Assembly (NCBI RefSeq): GCF_028583425.1
Contig: NC_072801.1
Coordinates: 11,490,001 to 11,554,000, forward strand
Length of the DNA stretch: 64,000 bases
DNA from: Eublepharis macularius
Lineage: Eukaryota > Chordata > Lepidosauria > Squamata > Eublepharidae
Direction of reading: 5' to 3'
A program made the translations under genes and the position numbers. Positions 1 through 11,822 of this stretch are shown here, one piece after another. Positions within the stretch are counted from its first letter, which is position 1. Every line of letters starts with the position of its first letter. Under the pieces are notes generated by a model that was given only the letters and a program-made list of their open reading frames with translations, made no database searches and was not told the DNA's origin.

Positions 1-34
1 AGCAGGATCCTTTAATTAACTGCATTCGGTAATA

Positions 35-546
35 TGGGCCATTTTCACACTGCTTACTAGAGGTGTGCGCTTCGGGTGTCTGATTCGGAAAAAATACCCA
101 AATCAGACACTATTTGTAAAGATTCGGGATTCCCGAATAGGGGCCAGCATGGTGGCCCCGATTCAGGAATCCCGAATCAAAACTTCCCCAAATAGCAAAA
201 AGCTTCCCTCTGATGCTGGGGTGGAGGAGGCTTCATCTGCTGCCCTGCAGGACCACGTGGCAGCGGAGGAGGCGGAAAAGGGCCCTCCCGCCCCTCAAAT
301 GACAGCTGCGGCTGTCATTTGAAGGGTGGGAGGGCCCTTTTCCGCCTCCTCCGCTGCCGTGCGGTCCTGCAGGGCAGCAGTGGAGGCGGGAGGGCCCTTT
401 TCGACTTCCTCCACTGCCTTGCAGGACCGCACAGCAGCGGAGGAGGCTAAAAACGCCCTTTCTCGCACGAAATTGCGCCAGGAACACGCTGTCATTCTGG
501 GAGCTTGGCGCGATGTTCCGTGGCCAGTAAGCAGTGTGAAAATGGC
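35..546. repeat. GC-rich foldback element in LFNG intron
   Basis: The outer 20-base arms cattttcacactgcttact (near 38-57) and its reverse complement (near 525-545) face each other. Inside, a second inverted pair is centred near 310 (cctcaaatgacagctg against its complement). It shares the attcggg and cctcctccg blocks with elements at 35004-35488 and 48680-49290. It looks like a non-autonomous DNA transposon; the superfamily is not assigned. Confidence 0.6.
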
Positions 547-677
547 CATGGTTTTTAATCAGAAAGGGGCTTAAACTGCAATGCTGAAATACATTAAAGT
601 GGTGATAACTTAAATGAGGTCTGGAGAAGTAGCCTTCTGCCTTGGTAACTCAAAACTTTCTCCTTTTTTTTTTGCAG

Positions 678-763
678 GTGACTTTGAGTTACGGAATGTT
701 TGAAAACAAGAGGAATTCCATCCATATGAAAGGTGCCTTCTCCGTCGAGGAGGATCCATCCAG
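678..763 (+). CDS. LFNG: LFNG penultimate coding exon
   Basis: The exon is 86 bp: 28 codons plus two bases. It follows a strong pyrimidine tract ending tttgcag and is closed by the donor gtgagcc. It starts at a codon boundary (GTG, Val) and ends in phase 2. The intron to its left (1-677) carries a GC-rich foldback repeat. Confidence 0.94.
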
Positions 764-1337
764 GTGAGCCTTGAGCTTCCCAACAGGCAAAAGCAGGCCA
801 GAAAGCTCGTCTGTGGGTTGTCGGGTCCCTCCATCCAGTTACGCCTGCTCCGGCAGGGACATTGGAAAGCTGTTACCAGTCAGAGGGTTTCCCCACTCCT
901 ATGCAGGGGTCCAGCCAGGGAAGTCCTCTGTGTGATGCATTTGGTTTATTTCCTTCATTGGTAGTCTGCCTTCCTTGCTGAGGCTCAAGGCAAATTACAA
1001 AACTGGGAAAAAAATACAATAAGAGCATTGTAAAATAAACGACAGCAAACAATTATAAATAAAAACCAGATTACAAAATTAGAAAACAATGTGATCAGAA
1101 CAGGATCATTTGGCCCCTTTGCTTTAAGTGGGTTTCAGGAATAGGCTAGAATTGAAAGTGGTTTGGTTTTTTTAAAAGCAGTTTTAGCAATATGTATGAC
1201 ATTTATCTGGATTTCCATCCACTGTGGGTGTGGTGCTGATCCAAGCATCTTCTTTTCTTTTGTCTTGCAGGTTCCGTTCCGTCCACTGCATGTTATATCC
1301 TGACACCCCTTGGTGTCCTCTGAACGTAGTTTACTAA
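678..1337 (+). CDS. LFNG: Lunatic fringe, 3' terminal coding part (last two exons)
   Basis: LFNG is a Golgi beta-1,3-N-acetylglucosaminyltransferase that extends O-fucose on Notch EGF repeats and so tunes ligand choice. The window holds only its last ~51 residues. The penultimate exon reads [19 protein letters not shown] and continues to EEDPSR. The last exon reads [16 protein letters not shown] and ends in a TAA stop. This is the conserved fringe C terminus, including its late Cys pair. The Arg codon is split AG|G across a 507-bp intron with GT and AG ends. MFNG and RFNG are the alternatives, but the match to the LFNG tail and the nearby TTYH3 (both on human 7p22) favour LFNG. The catalytic core lies left of the window. 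Confidence 0.95.
1271..1337 (+). CDS. LFNG: LFNG last coding exon with stop
   Basis: The acceptor is tgtcttgcag. The first base completes the split Arg codon, then 21 codons lead to TAA at 1335-1337. The C-terminal residues end LNVVY. The preceding intron (764-1270) contains an AT-rich repeat tail near 960-1090. Confidence 0.94.
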
Positions 1338-2250
1338 GAGACAATGAGCCCCCCCTTCTTGAGCCTCGTCCCGAGTTTCTCCGGTATCCGAAGGCCTCGT
1401 GGGACCTGTGTGCGTGCGTGCGTGTGTGTTTCCTTTGCTGCAAAGCGATTGCCTGTTAATTACTGTGGTTAATTCACAGTGTTTGTACGTTTATAGGCTG
1501 CTGTGCGGCCCTTCTGCCCCCTTCTAACCCAGCTGCCCTCTAAGCGAGCTGAGCGAGTGGGTATTCTCAGCGCTTCCTGCCGTTTTTGATCGGGCAGGTG
1601 TTAGGCAGGTGGGAAGGAACTGTCCTTGCGCCCAAGTGGCTTTTGGTCGGTGGTTCTGGCAATAGGTGTAAAAGACACCACCTCCCAGCAACCAACTGGG
1701 ACACTTTTGAATTCTTAGGGAATGGCCGTGGATTTGCTTTCCTTGGCTTGTCCACACTGCAGGGTTTTTAAAAGCAGTGTGAGTTAGAAGAGGGGGGGAA
1801 AGAGGCACTGCTCAGCCAAAAGGAAGCTCTTCTATAAAAGCTCAGTTGAGCTCCACAGGAGAAGCAAAGAATGTGCTTTAACACTCCAGTTCTGAGCAGA
1901 GTCGCAGGTGCCCCCTGCTTTGGACTGGCGTTGCAAGCGTCAAAATCGATCGGGCGTAAAGGTGCTCTTAATTGGCTGGCTCATGCCTTAAACCTTAACC
2001 CGACACCTTTCTTTCTGCCCTGTTTTTCTTACATCCAATCCATGCAAGTTCTAGAAGCACGCCTAGTGTTATCTTTTATTGTTCCTTCCCACCTTACTAG
2101 GCTCCGGCTAAGTTTTCAAATGAAGGTTTACATGTTCATAGGTTGTCGTTTCTGATAGTTAACTTTTTTTTTTTATAACGAACTCTACCCTGTTCCCTTC
2201 TGGAGTATATTTGTTTCTAACTGTCTGAGTCCCAAAGGACTTTTTTAACA

Positions 2251-2256
2251 ATTAAA
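2251..2256 (+). promoter_or_regulatory. Candidate proximal poly(A) signal of LFNG (ATTAAA)
   Basis: ATTAAA lies 914 bases after the stop codon and is followed within 30 bases by a G/T-containing stretch. Such hexamers also occur by chance. Confidence 0.3.
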
Positions 2257-4056
2257 AAAATGTTGCATCGGGAGCTGGACTTGGGGGGCTCCCGGCTCTC
2301 TCGTTTGCATTGAAAGGAGACAAGGTGTGTGGTGGGAAGCCCAGAGTCAGGCGCCAACTGTGCTGGTTCCTTACCTCTTTGTGCTGAATACGAGCCGTTC
2401 CTAAAAATGAGATTGGACGGCTTTGTTGTTTGGATGCATGCCTGATGTGGAAGGGCACATCAGGTAGATACATACTGAACGGCCAATCTATTGCTGGGTC
2501 TCCCTTCAGTGTAAACTCTCTTTGCCCGCTTGTCATTTCTATTGGGCCATCTTTTACCAACAACAGGCTACCCGGGGTCATGTCTCAAAAGGCACCGCTT
2601 GAACAGCTGCTCCACTCCAGACAAACTGAAAGATCATGATGTTTCTGCGCATGGGGATTTTGTATGCATCACAGAGGTGCATGAAAGAGCCTGTGTCTTC
2701 TGCACACAGCGCACTTGTGCTGCTAAGCGAGCCTTCCCTGAAGCTCACCCCTGATTGCAAGCCTGCTTCTGGATCAGGGGCTACTCATGTCATCCGGCTC
2801 CACATGTTCAGCCTGTGAAGTTGGATAAACTACCTTGAAAAGGAGGCTCAGGGCAGATCTTATCTGGCTGAACAGATATCTGTGAGTGGATATTAAAAAC
2901 TACACGTTTTTGTTTCTCGCCTCTAGTGAACCTCTCTGCCAAGTGATGCCCCCCCCCCCTCCAAACGGCCAATACAGAACAGAAATGTATTTCGTGGCAT
3001 TCACTGTAAAGGAGAGGACCCTCTTGGCCACCTTGCCATTCTACAGACTCTGGGTGGAAGTTATTTGCGTCACATGGAGCTGTCTCTAGCAAAGGGGGCT
3101 AAACCAACTAAACATTTCCCCCTCCTTTACTTTGCTCCAGTTACTTTTGGAAAGGACTTTAGCGGTCCCTCTTAACAACACAGGCCCATTTTTCCTTACA
3201 GATTTTTTTCTATTCCCTTTGGAGAGGAATAGCCAAATCCCTTTTTTTTTTTAAGAGATGCAAAGCGTGACAGTCATAGGGTGGAGCAGGCTGGGCTCCC
3301 CAGCAGAGGCGGGACTACTTCTTGCCACACTTTCAGTGTACTCCTAAGCAGAGTTACACCAGTCTAAGCCCATCGGTTTCTTAGAATTGCACTGTTTGTT
3401 GCTGTGCTAAAGATGTGGGTAATGGGCTCCCCTGTACTGGAATATAGTGAGATATAAGCAAGGCCAAGTTACCTGGTGATTCTTACGAAGACCCCAGAGA
3501 GAAAGGAGAAACTTTTTTTTTGCAATTTGCTGAATATGTATGTTTTTCTCCTGGCTGAACTTCTTCTCTCCCAGTCTCTTTTCTTCATGGCTCTGTGGGC
3601 AGAGAAAGTGAGAGGTGAAGATGCCCATTCCAAATGCGAAAATGGCCCATAATGGGCGGTAGTTGTAAATAATCTTATTGCAACAGTATTATTTACTGTG
3701 TCTTCTTCTTGATGTTTAAAATGGAGACTTGTGTGGCTTTGTAAAACTGTGGATTTGTTTTTATTTTACATGGTTTTTTTCCCCTGTAGATCAGAGGGAA
3801 AAAAAATCCCACTTCTATAAAATCTGTTTAAAGAGTGAAATGAAAAAAAAAGTTTCTTATAACTACTACTTATCCTTAATTTATACATCCCAGTATCTGG
3901 GATATTGCTTTGTTTCCTTTTTTCATAAAGTAGTGTGGGTTGTTTAAAAAACCAGCGAAAGGGGTAAAAACGTAACAAGGATAAAGTATGTTCTCAGGGA
4001 ATTAAACCTGATTGTTACCACAGCGACTCAGTGGTAGCCATCTTTTCTGTGCTTTC

Positions 4057-4062
4057 AATAAA
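4057..4062 (+). promoter_or_regulatory. Candidate distal poly(A) signal of LFNG (AATAAA)
   Basis: AATAAA is followed about 25 bases later by tgtgagtgtgg and a T-run, the usual GU-rich downstream element. It has the best poly(A) context in the first 5 kb. Confidence 0.45.
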
Positions 4063-4085
4063 GCAGCTTGTCGGCTGATCAATCG

Positions 4086-5035
4086 CATGTGAGTGTGGCC
4101 TTATTTTTTAATGCGGTGGGCATTATGAGGCGGGGTAAATTTACGACCAGCGATAGTGCGCCTGAGGCAACCCTGCAACCAATCATAAATTTTGAACCGA
4201 GATCATGCTGCAATATGTGGAATCACCGTGGTCATTTTCAGAAGCTTTTTAAAATAAGCTGTGACTTGTATGAGCATATGACTCTGCCTTCTGCTGATCT
4301 CGGTCCGTGTTACTGGCGTGTCTCTGTTCTGGCTGGCACTGAGTCTCTAAGGTGTTAAGTGGAGGAGTCTTCCTAGCCAAGGGAATTCCTTCCCCTGAGG
4401 ATTCTGGAATTGAACCCATACGATAGACTAAAATCATGGACAACCACCACAAAGCTATCAATGTTAAAACAAGCCGGGAGAGTAAAAACAACATCCAGCA
4501 GCCTAAAATATTCTCTTAGGCGACAAGCAGCTCTTACAAGCAGTGAAAAGCCTGGGTAAAAGGAATTGGTTTGGCTTGGTGGCTAAAGGATAGCAGAGGA
4601 GGCACCTCAGGGAGGGAGAAGACATTCCAAGGAAGGAGGCGATCCTTACAGGTAAAAAGCAGCACTTTGAATTATGCCTGGAAACTGAGCCCAGAGGCCA
4701 TACTATCCTCATATCCAGCCCACAGTTGTAGCCCGGCTTGTACATTTTGGACCAGCTGAAGTTTCTGGACAGTTTTCAAAGTTATGTTACAGTAATCTAA
4801 GCCTGGGTGTGATCAGAGCCTGGATCAGCAGGGCCAGGTCATGCTTCTCAAGAGACAGCCTCAGCAGTTAACGTGACCGTTATTTTTCTATTCCTCCCTT
4901 TAAGAACAGGTTGGGTGGCGGGGCCCACCCCATTTACCCTTTACAAGCACTTGATCCCTTGAAACTGACTTATACTGACTCGGTCCCTTGGTCACTGTCT
5001 GCTCAGACCTGCTCCAGAACTTGAACTCTTCCCCC
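4086..5035. other. Intergenic block with LINE-derived sequence
   Basis: No gene is seen. Bases about 4500-4850 resemble the decayed 3' part of a LINE (the phrase gcctggaaactgagccca is typical of reptile LINE 3' regions). The rest shows nothing recognisable. Confidence 0.4.
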
Positions 5036-5704
5036 AGGGGCTCTTTTTCAATACCCAACATGCCGTGTACAAGTATGCTACAAATGCTTCTCCGCTCCCT
5101 TAGAAGATTAACATTCTCTTAGGGTGTTCTGTGGTGGCCGCCTTCCCGAGTAGACTTCTGCACCCTCGCTAGGAAACCAGTCCAAAGAACGGCCCTGCCC
5201 CAGGAGAAGCCCACAGCCCGACTACTGCCCAACCAGACAGTTCCAAAAAAGGGCACCACAAGGAGAAGGTCACCTGAAGAGCACAACTGGTGGGTGGGAG
5301 ATGTGGCTGAATGAGTATGAAGAGTATCAAGGGCTTCAAAAGTAACATGCAGCACTTTGCATTGGGGCTGGGAAGCTTATAGGGGAGCCCCAAAAGCGTA
5401 TGTTGCAAGTAGCGTTTTATACCATAGAAGTTTCCAAGTGACCTTTCACAGGCAGCCCTGCATAGTTCAATAGAGCATAACTGCAAGGTTTTACATTGTC
5501 AACAGGAACGTGGCCTTGCCCGCTCACTGTCCCATCCGCTTCTGCTGTTGCCCAGAGCTGTCTGCATAAAACAGCATCTAATCTTGTCCAGTTTGCCTCA
5601 TATCCTGTATTCCAGTTCTGGAAATTGCAGACACAGGTAGAATTCCACCATGTCCTGAAGTATCATTCCGTCCCCCAAGAGCTCGTCTAATGAAGCCTTC
5701 TGGC

Positions 5705-5947
5705 CAGGGCTTTTTTTCAGCTGGAACGCGATGGAACGGAGTTCCGGCACCTCTTGAAAATGGTCACTGTGGAGGGCAATCTAAACTCCCCTCTGTCTGG
5801 AGATCAGGGGGCGGGGCCACCGGCCATGTGACCATTTTCATCAAGGGCGATTTAAACTTTAAAAATTCCTTGTTCCAGCTGACCAAAAGTGATATCATTG
5901 TGCAGTCCTGAGTTCCACCACCTCTTTTCCCAGAAAAAAAAGCCCTA
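5705..5947. mobile_element. hAT-type MITE copy 1 (CAGGGC...GCCCTA)
   Basis: The copy has TIR-like ends cagggctttttttcag and cccagaaaaaaaagccct. A perfect 8-base target duplication CTTCTGGC lies on both sides (5697-5704 and 5948-5955). Eight-base duplications and CAGGG ends are typical of hAT transposons. It has no coding capacity. Confidence 0.88.
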
Positions 5948-6802
5948 CTTCTGGCAAAACTTGCCTCCTGTTTGTGATGTTGGATTGGAAGGTGTGTGGG
6001 GGGGTGCACAAGTGTTGTGCTGCAGTATGTCCATCAGGTGGCAGCAGCAGTCTATATTCTGAGCATCAATTCACTTGGCTCTTAAGACAACACAGGTGAT
6101 GCCAATATGTATTAGATAAGAAAAAAGACAATAGGGGTGCAAAAATACAGAAGAATATTTTACTGGTTGGGCAAAATTCCCAGCAACTCTGGTAACAAAG
6201 CTTCTTCAGGGGAATTTGTAACATAATGCACAATGATAAGTAGAAAGTTCCCATATTATCTAATAACCTACATAAAATCATATGTTAAAAATCAAACACA
6301 GAGCTAGCAGGCCTAAAAACTAACCACATGGAAGAGCAATTAATTCATTGCTCAGGTGTCATACTGCAGCAGTTCCACCAGGTGTCAGCAGCACCCTATA
6401 TTCTGGGTCTAAGTTGAGTTGTTTCTAATACAACAGGGTTGATGCCAAACACGAGACCGGGGCCCCAATATATAGGATTCTGGATACAGAACGAACAAAC
6501 GATGCAGGAGCAACTTTAGGCCTTCAGACCCTCAAGAACATCTCTTACTGTTTTTCTGACTAGTTCAAAGAAGCAGGCCTGAGTTAAATTCTTGGGGGAA
6601 GACCTCTTACAGGGCTGATCTATGAACTTCAGGATTTGACATACACAGCTTCTTCTTTTTTTAAGTCCTTGCAAGCCGTTGGTGGTGATGGGGTGTCACT
6701 CAACACTCAGAAATGGCATTCCCTCGCCTATTTCTGACACAAGATAGGTACTAAGGTATCACTTTGGGACTTTTTTCCCCTTTACATTTTCAGTCACTGT
6801 TT

Positions 6803-7046
6803 TGATTGGTTCATTGATTGATTGGGCTTCTATCTCACCATCCCCACAAGTTGGCTCAGGGTGCGTTACAGCAAAAAACCCATATAATTTACAATAAAAT
6901 CAACAGCATTTCCCATAAAACCACCCCCAGACAGCGGCCCTACAACCCTCTCCTGCCAGTAATACAAGGGGATGGGAGGAAGAGGGAACAGGGAGGAAGA
7001 AACAGGCCATTCAGGTTACATTGCAACTCACATGGGGGGCGGGAGA
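6803..7046. repeat. Retroposon fragment inserted in the left arm
   Basis: The right inverted arm lacks this stretch, so it was added after the two arms separated. It resembles a LINE or SINE 3' segment (gggcttctatctcaccatcc). The family is not identified. Confidence 0.45.
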
Positions 7047-7236
7047 TGATGGGCAAGATGGAGTGTAAATGATGTATAACCCTGTCTGGCTTGGAACAGA
7101 GGCAGCATTGGCAGCACTGGTGTGCAATCCGGCCTGCATACAATCTTGATACAGTTGAGAGAGTTCAGTTCTGTTGACCCATTTAGAACATGGGAGAACG
7201 TGGAGGTGCCCTGGGGTCAGTCAGCCCTCTTACTGA

Positions 7237-7292
7237 CAGGGCTTTTTTTCAGCTGGAACATGGTGGAACGGAGTTCCGGCACCTCTGGAAAA
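7237..7292 (+). mobile_element. hAT-type MITE, truncated copy
   Basis: It starts with the same cagggctttttttcagctgg end but breaks off after about 56 bases. Confidence 0.7.
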
Positions 7293-7325
7293 TACTACAT
7301 ATTGTAGTAAAACAGATGCCTAATA

Positions 7326-7480
7326 TGGTTGTTGTGGGTTTTCCAGGCTGTATTGCCGTGGTCTTGGCATTGTAGTTCCATTGTAATTTTAGGAACTACA
7401 ATGCCAAGACCACGGCAATACAGCCCGGAAAACCCACAACAACCATCCTTCTCCAGCCGTGAAAGCCTTCGACAATACAT
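7326..7480. mobile_element. Palindromic MITE with 12-base flanking repeat
   Basis: The two halves (gttgttgtgggttttcc... and ...ggaaaacccacaac) form a long hairpin around about 7382. The 12-base direct repeat agatgcctaata flanks it (7314-7325 and 7481-7492). It resembles a widespread reptile repeat ending in cgacaatacat. Confidence 0.75.
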
Positions 7481-7483
7481 AGA

Positions 7484-8223
7484 TGCCTAATAATTTGCGT
7501 GTATACGTAGTAAAGCCTGAATCTGGAGACGGTCCTGAGAGAACACTTCACAGAGACATGTTGTGTTCATGTGGTTTCCTTTCTGCGTGCTCTGATGAGA
7601 GTCTGGACTGTAGCGTAATTTCTAATGATGGGCTCTTTAATCAAAGTAAGGATGTATCACTTCAAAGCACAGCACACCCGTCTCTCAATCCAGAAGCTGA
7701 AGAATATTTACCTACGTGGTTTGACTCACCAAAACCAATGCCTAGTGACCCCCAAAATAGAAGTGAAACAGGCAGGGCTTTTTTTCAGCTGGAACACGGT
7801 GGAATGGAGTTCCGGCACCTCTTGAAAATGGTCACATGGCCGGTGGCCCCGCCCCCTGATCTCCAGACAGAGGGGAGTTTAGATTGCTCAGCTGAGCAGT
7901 GCGGAGGGCAATCTAAACTCCCCTCTGCCTGGAGATCAGGGGACGGGGCCACCAGCCACGTGACCATTTTCAAGAGGTTCTGGAACTCCATTCCACCATG
8001 TTCCAGCTGAAAAAAAGCCCTGGAAACAGGTGATTGGGGACAGAGCAGTTTAGAGTATGCACCTGAAGATTGTCCTGCGGATTGGGATGTTGTTGATGAA
8101 GGTGATGGACAAACAGGAAGTGGTGCTGAATGTCCACAAAGTTCTTCAACACCTTTGCCTAGGAGAACTAGCAGGGTTAGAAAGATTCCCAGCAGGTTCA
8201 AAGACTTTGTTACAAAATTCTAA
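7484..8223 (+). pseudogene. Ty3/gypsy-like pol C-terminal remnant split by a MITE
   Basis: An open frame before the MITE (about 7484-7772) and another after it (8023-8223) join in sense around the 8-base duplication GAAACAGG. The second part is acidic, then basic: RRTSRVRKIPSRFKDFV, then TAA. That is the usual tail of LTR-retrotransposon polyproteins. A purine-rich stretch (gtaggggagaa) follows at about 8256-8267, and a possible LTR begins with TG at 8268. No RT or integrase core is present, so the assignment rests on the tail only. Confidence 0.5.
7773..8022. mobile_element. hAT-type MITE copy, full foldback form
   Basis: Both ends read cagggctttttttcagctgg inwards, so the whole element is one hairpin. 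A perfect 8-base duplication GAAACAGG flanks it (7765-7772 and 8023-8030). It interrupts a retrotransposon frame. Confidence 0.9.
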
Positions 8224-8267
8224 ATATGTTACTTCTGTCGGGGTGACAGTATTTTAGTAGGGGAGAA

Positions 8268-8450
8268 TGCAACCCTTGTCCACTAGAGGGAGATAAAGAG
8301 TTGGGGTATTCCTTATAAGGAAAAAAGGCGCAATTTTCCCCGAGAGACTGGAGGGCCTGAAACTGCAGGGAGACGCACTCTTTCCTCAGAAACACTCCTT
8401 TCATGAACTCTCTATTAATGTTGTAGGTATGAGAATTTCTTATTCTTATT
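8268..8450 (+). repeat. Possible LTR start after gypsy-like pol end
   Basis: It begins TGCAACCCTTGTCC directly after a purine-rich tract and contains the short block gaggagataaag-like sequence gagggagataaagag. No second LTR copy was found to confirm it. An AT-rich hairpin (attacttatacttattac and complement, about 8440-8500) follows. Confidence 0.3.
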
Positions 8451-8511
8451 ACTTATACTTATTACTGTAATAATAAGTAATAAGTATAAGTAATAAGTAT
8501 AAAAAATTCCC

Positions 8512-8640
8512 CAGTGGCACGGAGGGCAATCTCAACTCCCCTCTGTCTGGAGATCAGGGGGCGGGGCCACCAGCCATGTGACCATTTTCGCCAAGGGTGC
8601 TTTAAACTTTAAAAAACTCCCCTTGTGCTTGCTTTCCTTG
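8512..8640. mobile_element. hAT-type MITE, fragment
   Basis: It contains the internal family block ctctgtctggagatcagg and ggggcggggccaccagcc, but neither end is complete. Confidence 0.65.
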
Positions 8641-11106
8641 GCCCCTTGCTTGCCTCACAGCCCCTCCTCAGTCAGAGTCGGCCAGCCGAGCTGCATCGAG
8701 CCCAGCCACCGGCACCTTGCAGCTAGACTGCTGCAGCATATTGCACTGCATGTGGCCCTTGGAAGTGACCTGGAAGCTGCAGCAGGCTCAGGGCTGCCGG
8801 AGAGTTTGGGGGTACATCTGCATCAGCCTCCCGCATGTTTCTGGGCTCAAAGCAAGATGCTGGCTCAAACAGTGCAAACCTCCTTCATCCAGGGGGGCCA
8901 GACCTTGATGCCTTTCCTCAGGCCAGCATGTGGCTGGGCCTTTTTGCAGGAAAGCTGTGGCTACGGTAGCCCCTGGGGAATAAGCCAGGGTGGTGGTGGC
9001 AGTTTTTTGAAAGCCGGTTTTATCAAAAAGAGGTTTCCATCCAAAATAACTAGGGGAGGTATTGTGGGGGGAGGGAAGGGTTGAGCGTAGTTGGCTTTTT
9101 TATTGGCAACATTTGAATTAGGGTGCCTGTGTCTTTTTTACTGTGATTCTCTGTTTTGTAAAGTGCCTCCTCAGGCTTGGCTTGTATCAAGAAAGGCATC
9201 ACAGAAATATCATGATCCCTAATGCTCAGTCCCTGGGGCCATGGCTTCTGCTAGCCCAGCTTGGCAGAAAAATGTATTACTTGCCCTTATGACTTATGCT
9301 TGATATCTGATTGGTAAAGCCAGTTAAAATCTGAAAAACCTTAACATCGACAGCTTGCCCAGGGCTGGAGCTTCAGTGCCTGTCCTCTCCATAGCAAACC
9401 ACGGCCTGTTTGCTGACCCATTGCAGTTGCTGAACGTTTTATACAAAAATGAAAACATGCCATTTGGCTAAATTTGTTTTTATTCAGCTTGCGAAGATAA
9501 GGGTCCTTGGCACCAAATCTGGCTACACTTTCTCCGTGAATCCATTTTCCAAAGGGAGTATGTTAATATGTCCCCAGGCCTCTCCTGGCTAATTCGTACA
9601 TGATTTTCAACAAAGCGCGTAAGAATGAGCCATATTTTGTAAAAGGGAAAGCTCTGGAAATCTTCTCTGTGGCTGGCCTACGCAATCGCAGTCCCAATGT
9701 GTACCTGCACAGAAGCCATGAAATTATCTTGTAGAACTTGTGTGGGAGAGGTGGATGGCATGGCTGCAGGGTGTGGGTGGGAGTGCAGCCCTTGTGTGGG
9801 AGAGGCTCTTTGCAATGGGAGAAGCAGCTCTGCGAGGTGGGTGAGCCGGGCAGAATCTCTTTCCCTCTCTCTGCCCTGTGTAGCTGGCTTTCTAGCTGTG
9901 GGAAGGACTCCTTGGGGGGCCGCAGCAGCTGAGTCCACCTTCCCACCTTGCCTTCTCACCTGGGTAAGGGTAGCCCCATCAAGATAAGAACTTGTAAAAA
10001 TTAGAACTGGCCCTTTAAAAGCAGAACCGCCCCTGTGCCACCTGTTGAATGACAGGTTCGCGGGTGATCTGTCAAGTTCTGCTACAAGGATCGCCCTTCA
10101 CTGGCCCTGTCAGCTTTGAGAGCACCCCTTCCTTTATTGTAATGCTCACAACAGCCCTGCCAGGTAGGCTAGTGCTGTTCCCATATTGCTTTCTGGCAGA
10201 TGGGGTCAAGCTCTGGGCTGAAGAGGGGCCCTTCCCACTCACAACTCTGGCTGGAAGGAGAGGCCCTTTCTGCCTCCCAGAGCCCTCTTAAGGAGGCAGT
10301 GGACCAGGCAGCATCTTCTCTCCCTGTCCCTTTGGGCTATTCCCTTAGTTGCTGTGTTTATACGCCTTTTTGTTCCCCAGTCAGGACTTGAAGCAGCTTA
10401 TATCTTCCTTCTCTCCTGTTTTATCCTCACAACAGCCCTGTGAGGTAGGTTAGGCTGAGACTGCACGGCTGACCCAAGGTCACTCCGTGGCAGAGTGGAG
10501 AAGCAAACCAGGGAATCTAAGATCCATCTCTGGCATTCTTCTCAAAGCTGTGTCTGTCTGTCTGCAGCAGTCCTCTAGGTAGGGGACTGTGGAGAAATCC
10601 AGTCATTTAACCCCAGTTCATCATTTACTCAGCTGAAGACTTGAATTTAGGCCTCCAGCCTGCTTCCCTTTAAGGGATGGGGCAGGAAAACAGTCGCAGG
10701 GGCTGCTTAGAGCAATCTGTGCTACCGAAGCTGAGTATTCTTAGGTGGTGGCGGAATACAGACTTGTGCACATATGTTTTTTTGTTCCTCCGGGCATGGT
10801 TTTGCAGGTCATGGGTGAGGCTGGTTAGAAGCAAGGGATTATTGTGATGGGTTATACAAATGCAATTATGGTGCTTTGATGTTATTCCTGTGATCTTTTA
10901 AAACCTTGACAGCTTTAAAGTGGCTCATCGGTTCTTGCCACGTGACTGACTTCTGTGTAATTGCCCATGGAGAGAACTCTTGAACCCCGGGCTAGAGGTG
11001 CAGAGTGGGAGTGGGAGATCTCAGCCCATGCCCTGGATTGTCTGTAACACTGGACCCAACAGAGGAAGTGAGTGCAGTGGGCTGGAGTGCGTGTATGTGG
11101 CTAGAG
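8641..11106. other. Intergenic block without recognised gene
   Basis: No exon with matching splice phase and family identity was seen. A 150-codon open stretch ends at 9084 but has no recognisable domain. A LINE or SINE-like tail (cctcacaacagccctgtgag) lies near 10410-10560. Confidence 0.5.
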
Positions 11107-11814
11107 CAGGGGTCCTCAAACTTTTTAAACAGGGGGCCAGTTCACTGTCCCTCAGACCGTTGGAGGGCCGGACTATAGTTTAAAAAAAAACTATGAACAA
11201 ATGCATCTAGAAGGGAAAAGCGTATGAAGACATTTACTGAAAAAATTGATTTAGAATAGGAAAATACCCAATGGATGGCATGTGTTTGCAAACATGGTCA
11301 ATGGTATAAAAATATAAAGAATTATACAAAGTACCAATACATATACATTCAGTACAATGGATACTATAGAGCAGGGGTCCTCAAACTATAACAATCCACC
11401 CCTCCCCACGGCGGGTCCACAGCGCCCCCCACCCCAAAGGGCTCCCACCTGCGTGGCCCTCCGCCTGGGCTCCTGCCTGCGCTCTCGCGGACTGGTGGAG
11501 GGAAGGGCGGGCAGGCGGGCGGAGAGGGAAGCGCAGCCCGGCTGAGGCAGGGCGGGAACATGCAGCCGCCGTCAACGAGCCCACCGCCAGTGAAGCAGCT
11601 GGACGAACTGTTAGGGAACCCGATGCCGGACTACGACTCCCAACAGGCCGTGCAGCGCTCCCTTGGCCCGGCCGGCAGGCGCCTTGCTGAAAAGCATTGC
11701 GGGTTTTGTAGTCCGGGAGGCTTCTCTGCACACCTGGCAAAAACACCCGGCAGGCCGGATAGATGGCCTTGGTGGGCCGCATGTGGCCCGTGGGCCGTAG
11801 TTTGAGGACCCCTG
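11107..11814. mobile_element. hAT element composite (CAGGGGTCCTCAAAC ends)
   Basis: The outer ends are caggggtcctcaaacttt and tagtttgaggacccctg. The flanks ggctagag (11099-11106) and ggctagat (11815-11822) match at 7 of 8 bases. A second left end with the same sequence occurs at 11374, so two copies may be nested. The ends resemble the OC1-type hAT family reported to move between vertebrate lineages; that name is from recollection and is not proven here. Its GC-rich interior explains several long chance frames. Confidence 0.7.
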
Positions 11815-11822
11815 GGCTAGAT

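Larger units (their letters stand above)
1338..4080 (+). other. LFNG: LFNG 3' UTR and candidate transcript end
   Basis: This largely unique sequence directly follows the LFNG stop. No coding exon is seen on either strand. The true end is not fixed by sequence alone: one poly(A) signal near 2251 gives a ~0.9 kb UTR and another near 4057 gives ~2.7 kb. A decayed reptile palindromic MITE lies near 3335-3395. Confidence 0.55.
5036..7236 (+). repeat. Left arm of a ~2.2 kb inverted repeat pair
   Basis: The reverse complement of 19545-21705 can be followed along this arm over its whole length, with small differences. Shared blocks run from the outer end (acccaacat...cgctcccttagaag) to the inner end (gaccc before the MITE at 7237). 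Each arm also has an internal near-duplicate around a cagcagcagtctatattctg block, at 6040 and 6385 in this arm. Separate MITEs sit at different places in the two arms. It is most simply two old copies of one long repeat family in opposite orientation. Confidence 0.7.

Noticed and set aside
8578-9084. 168-codon frame starting in a MITE
   Set aside because: It begins within a MITE fragment and has no recognisable domain or conserved composition.
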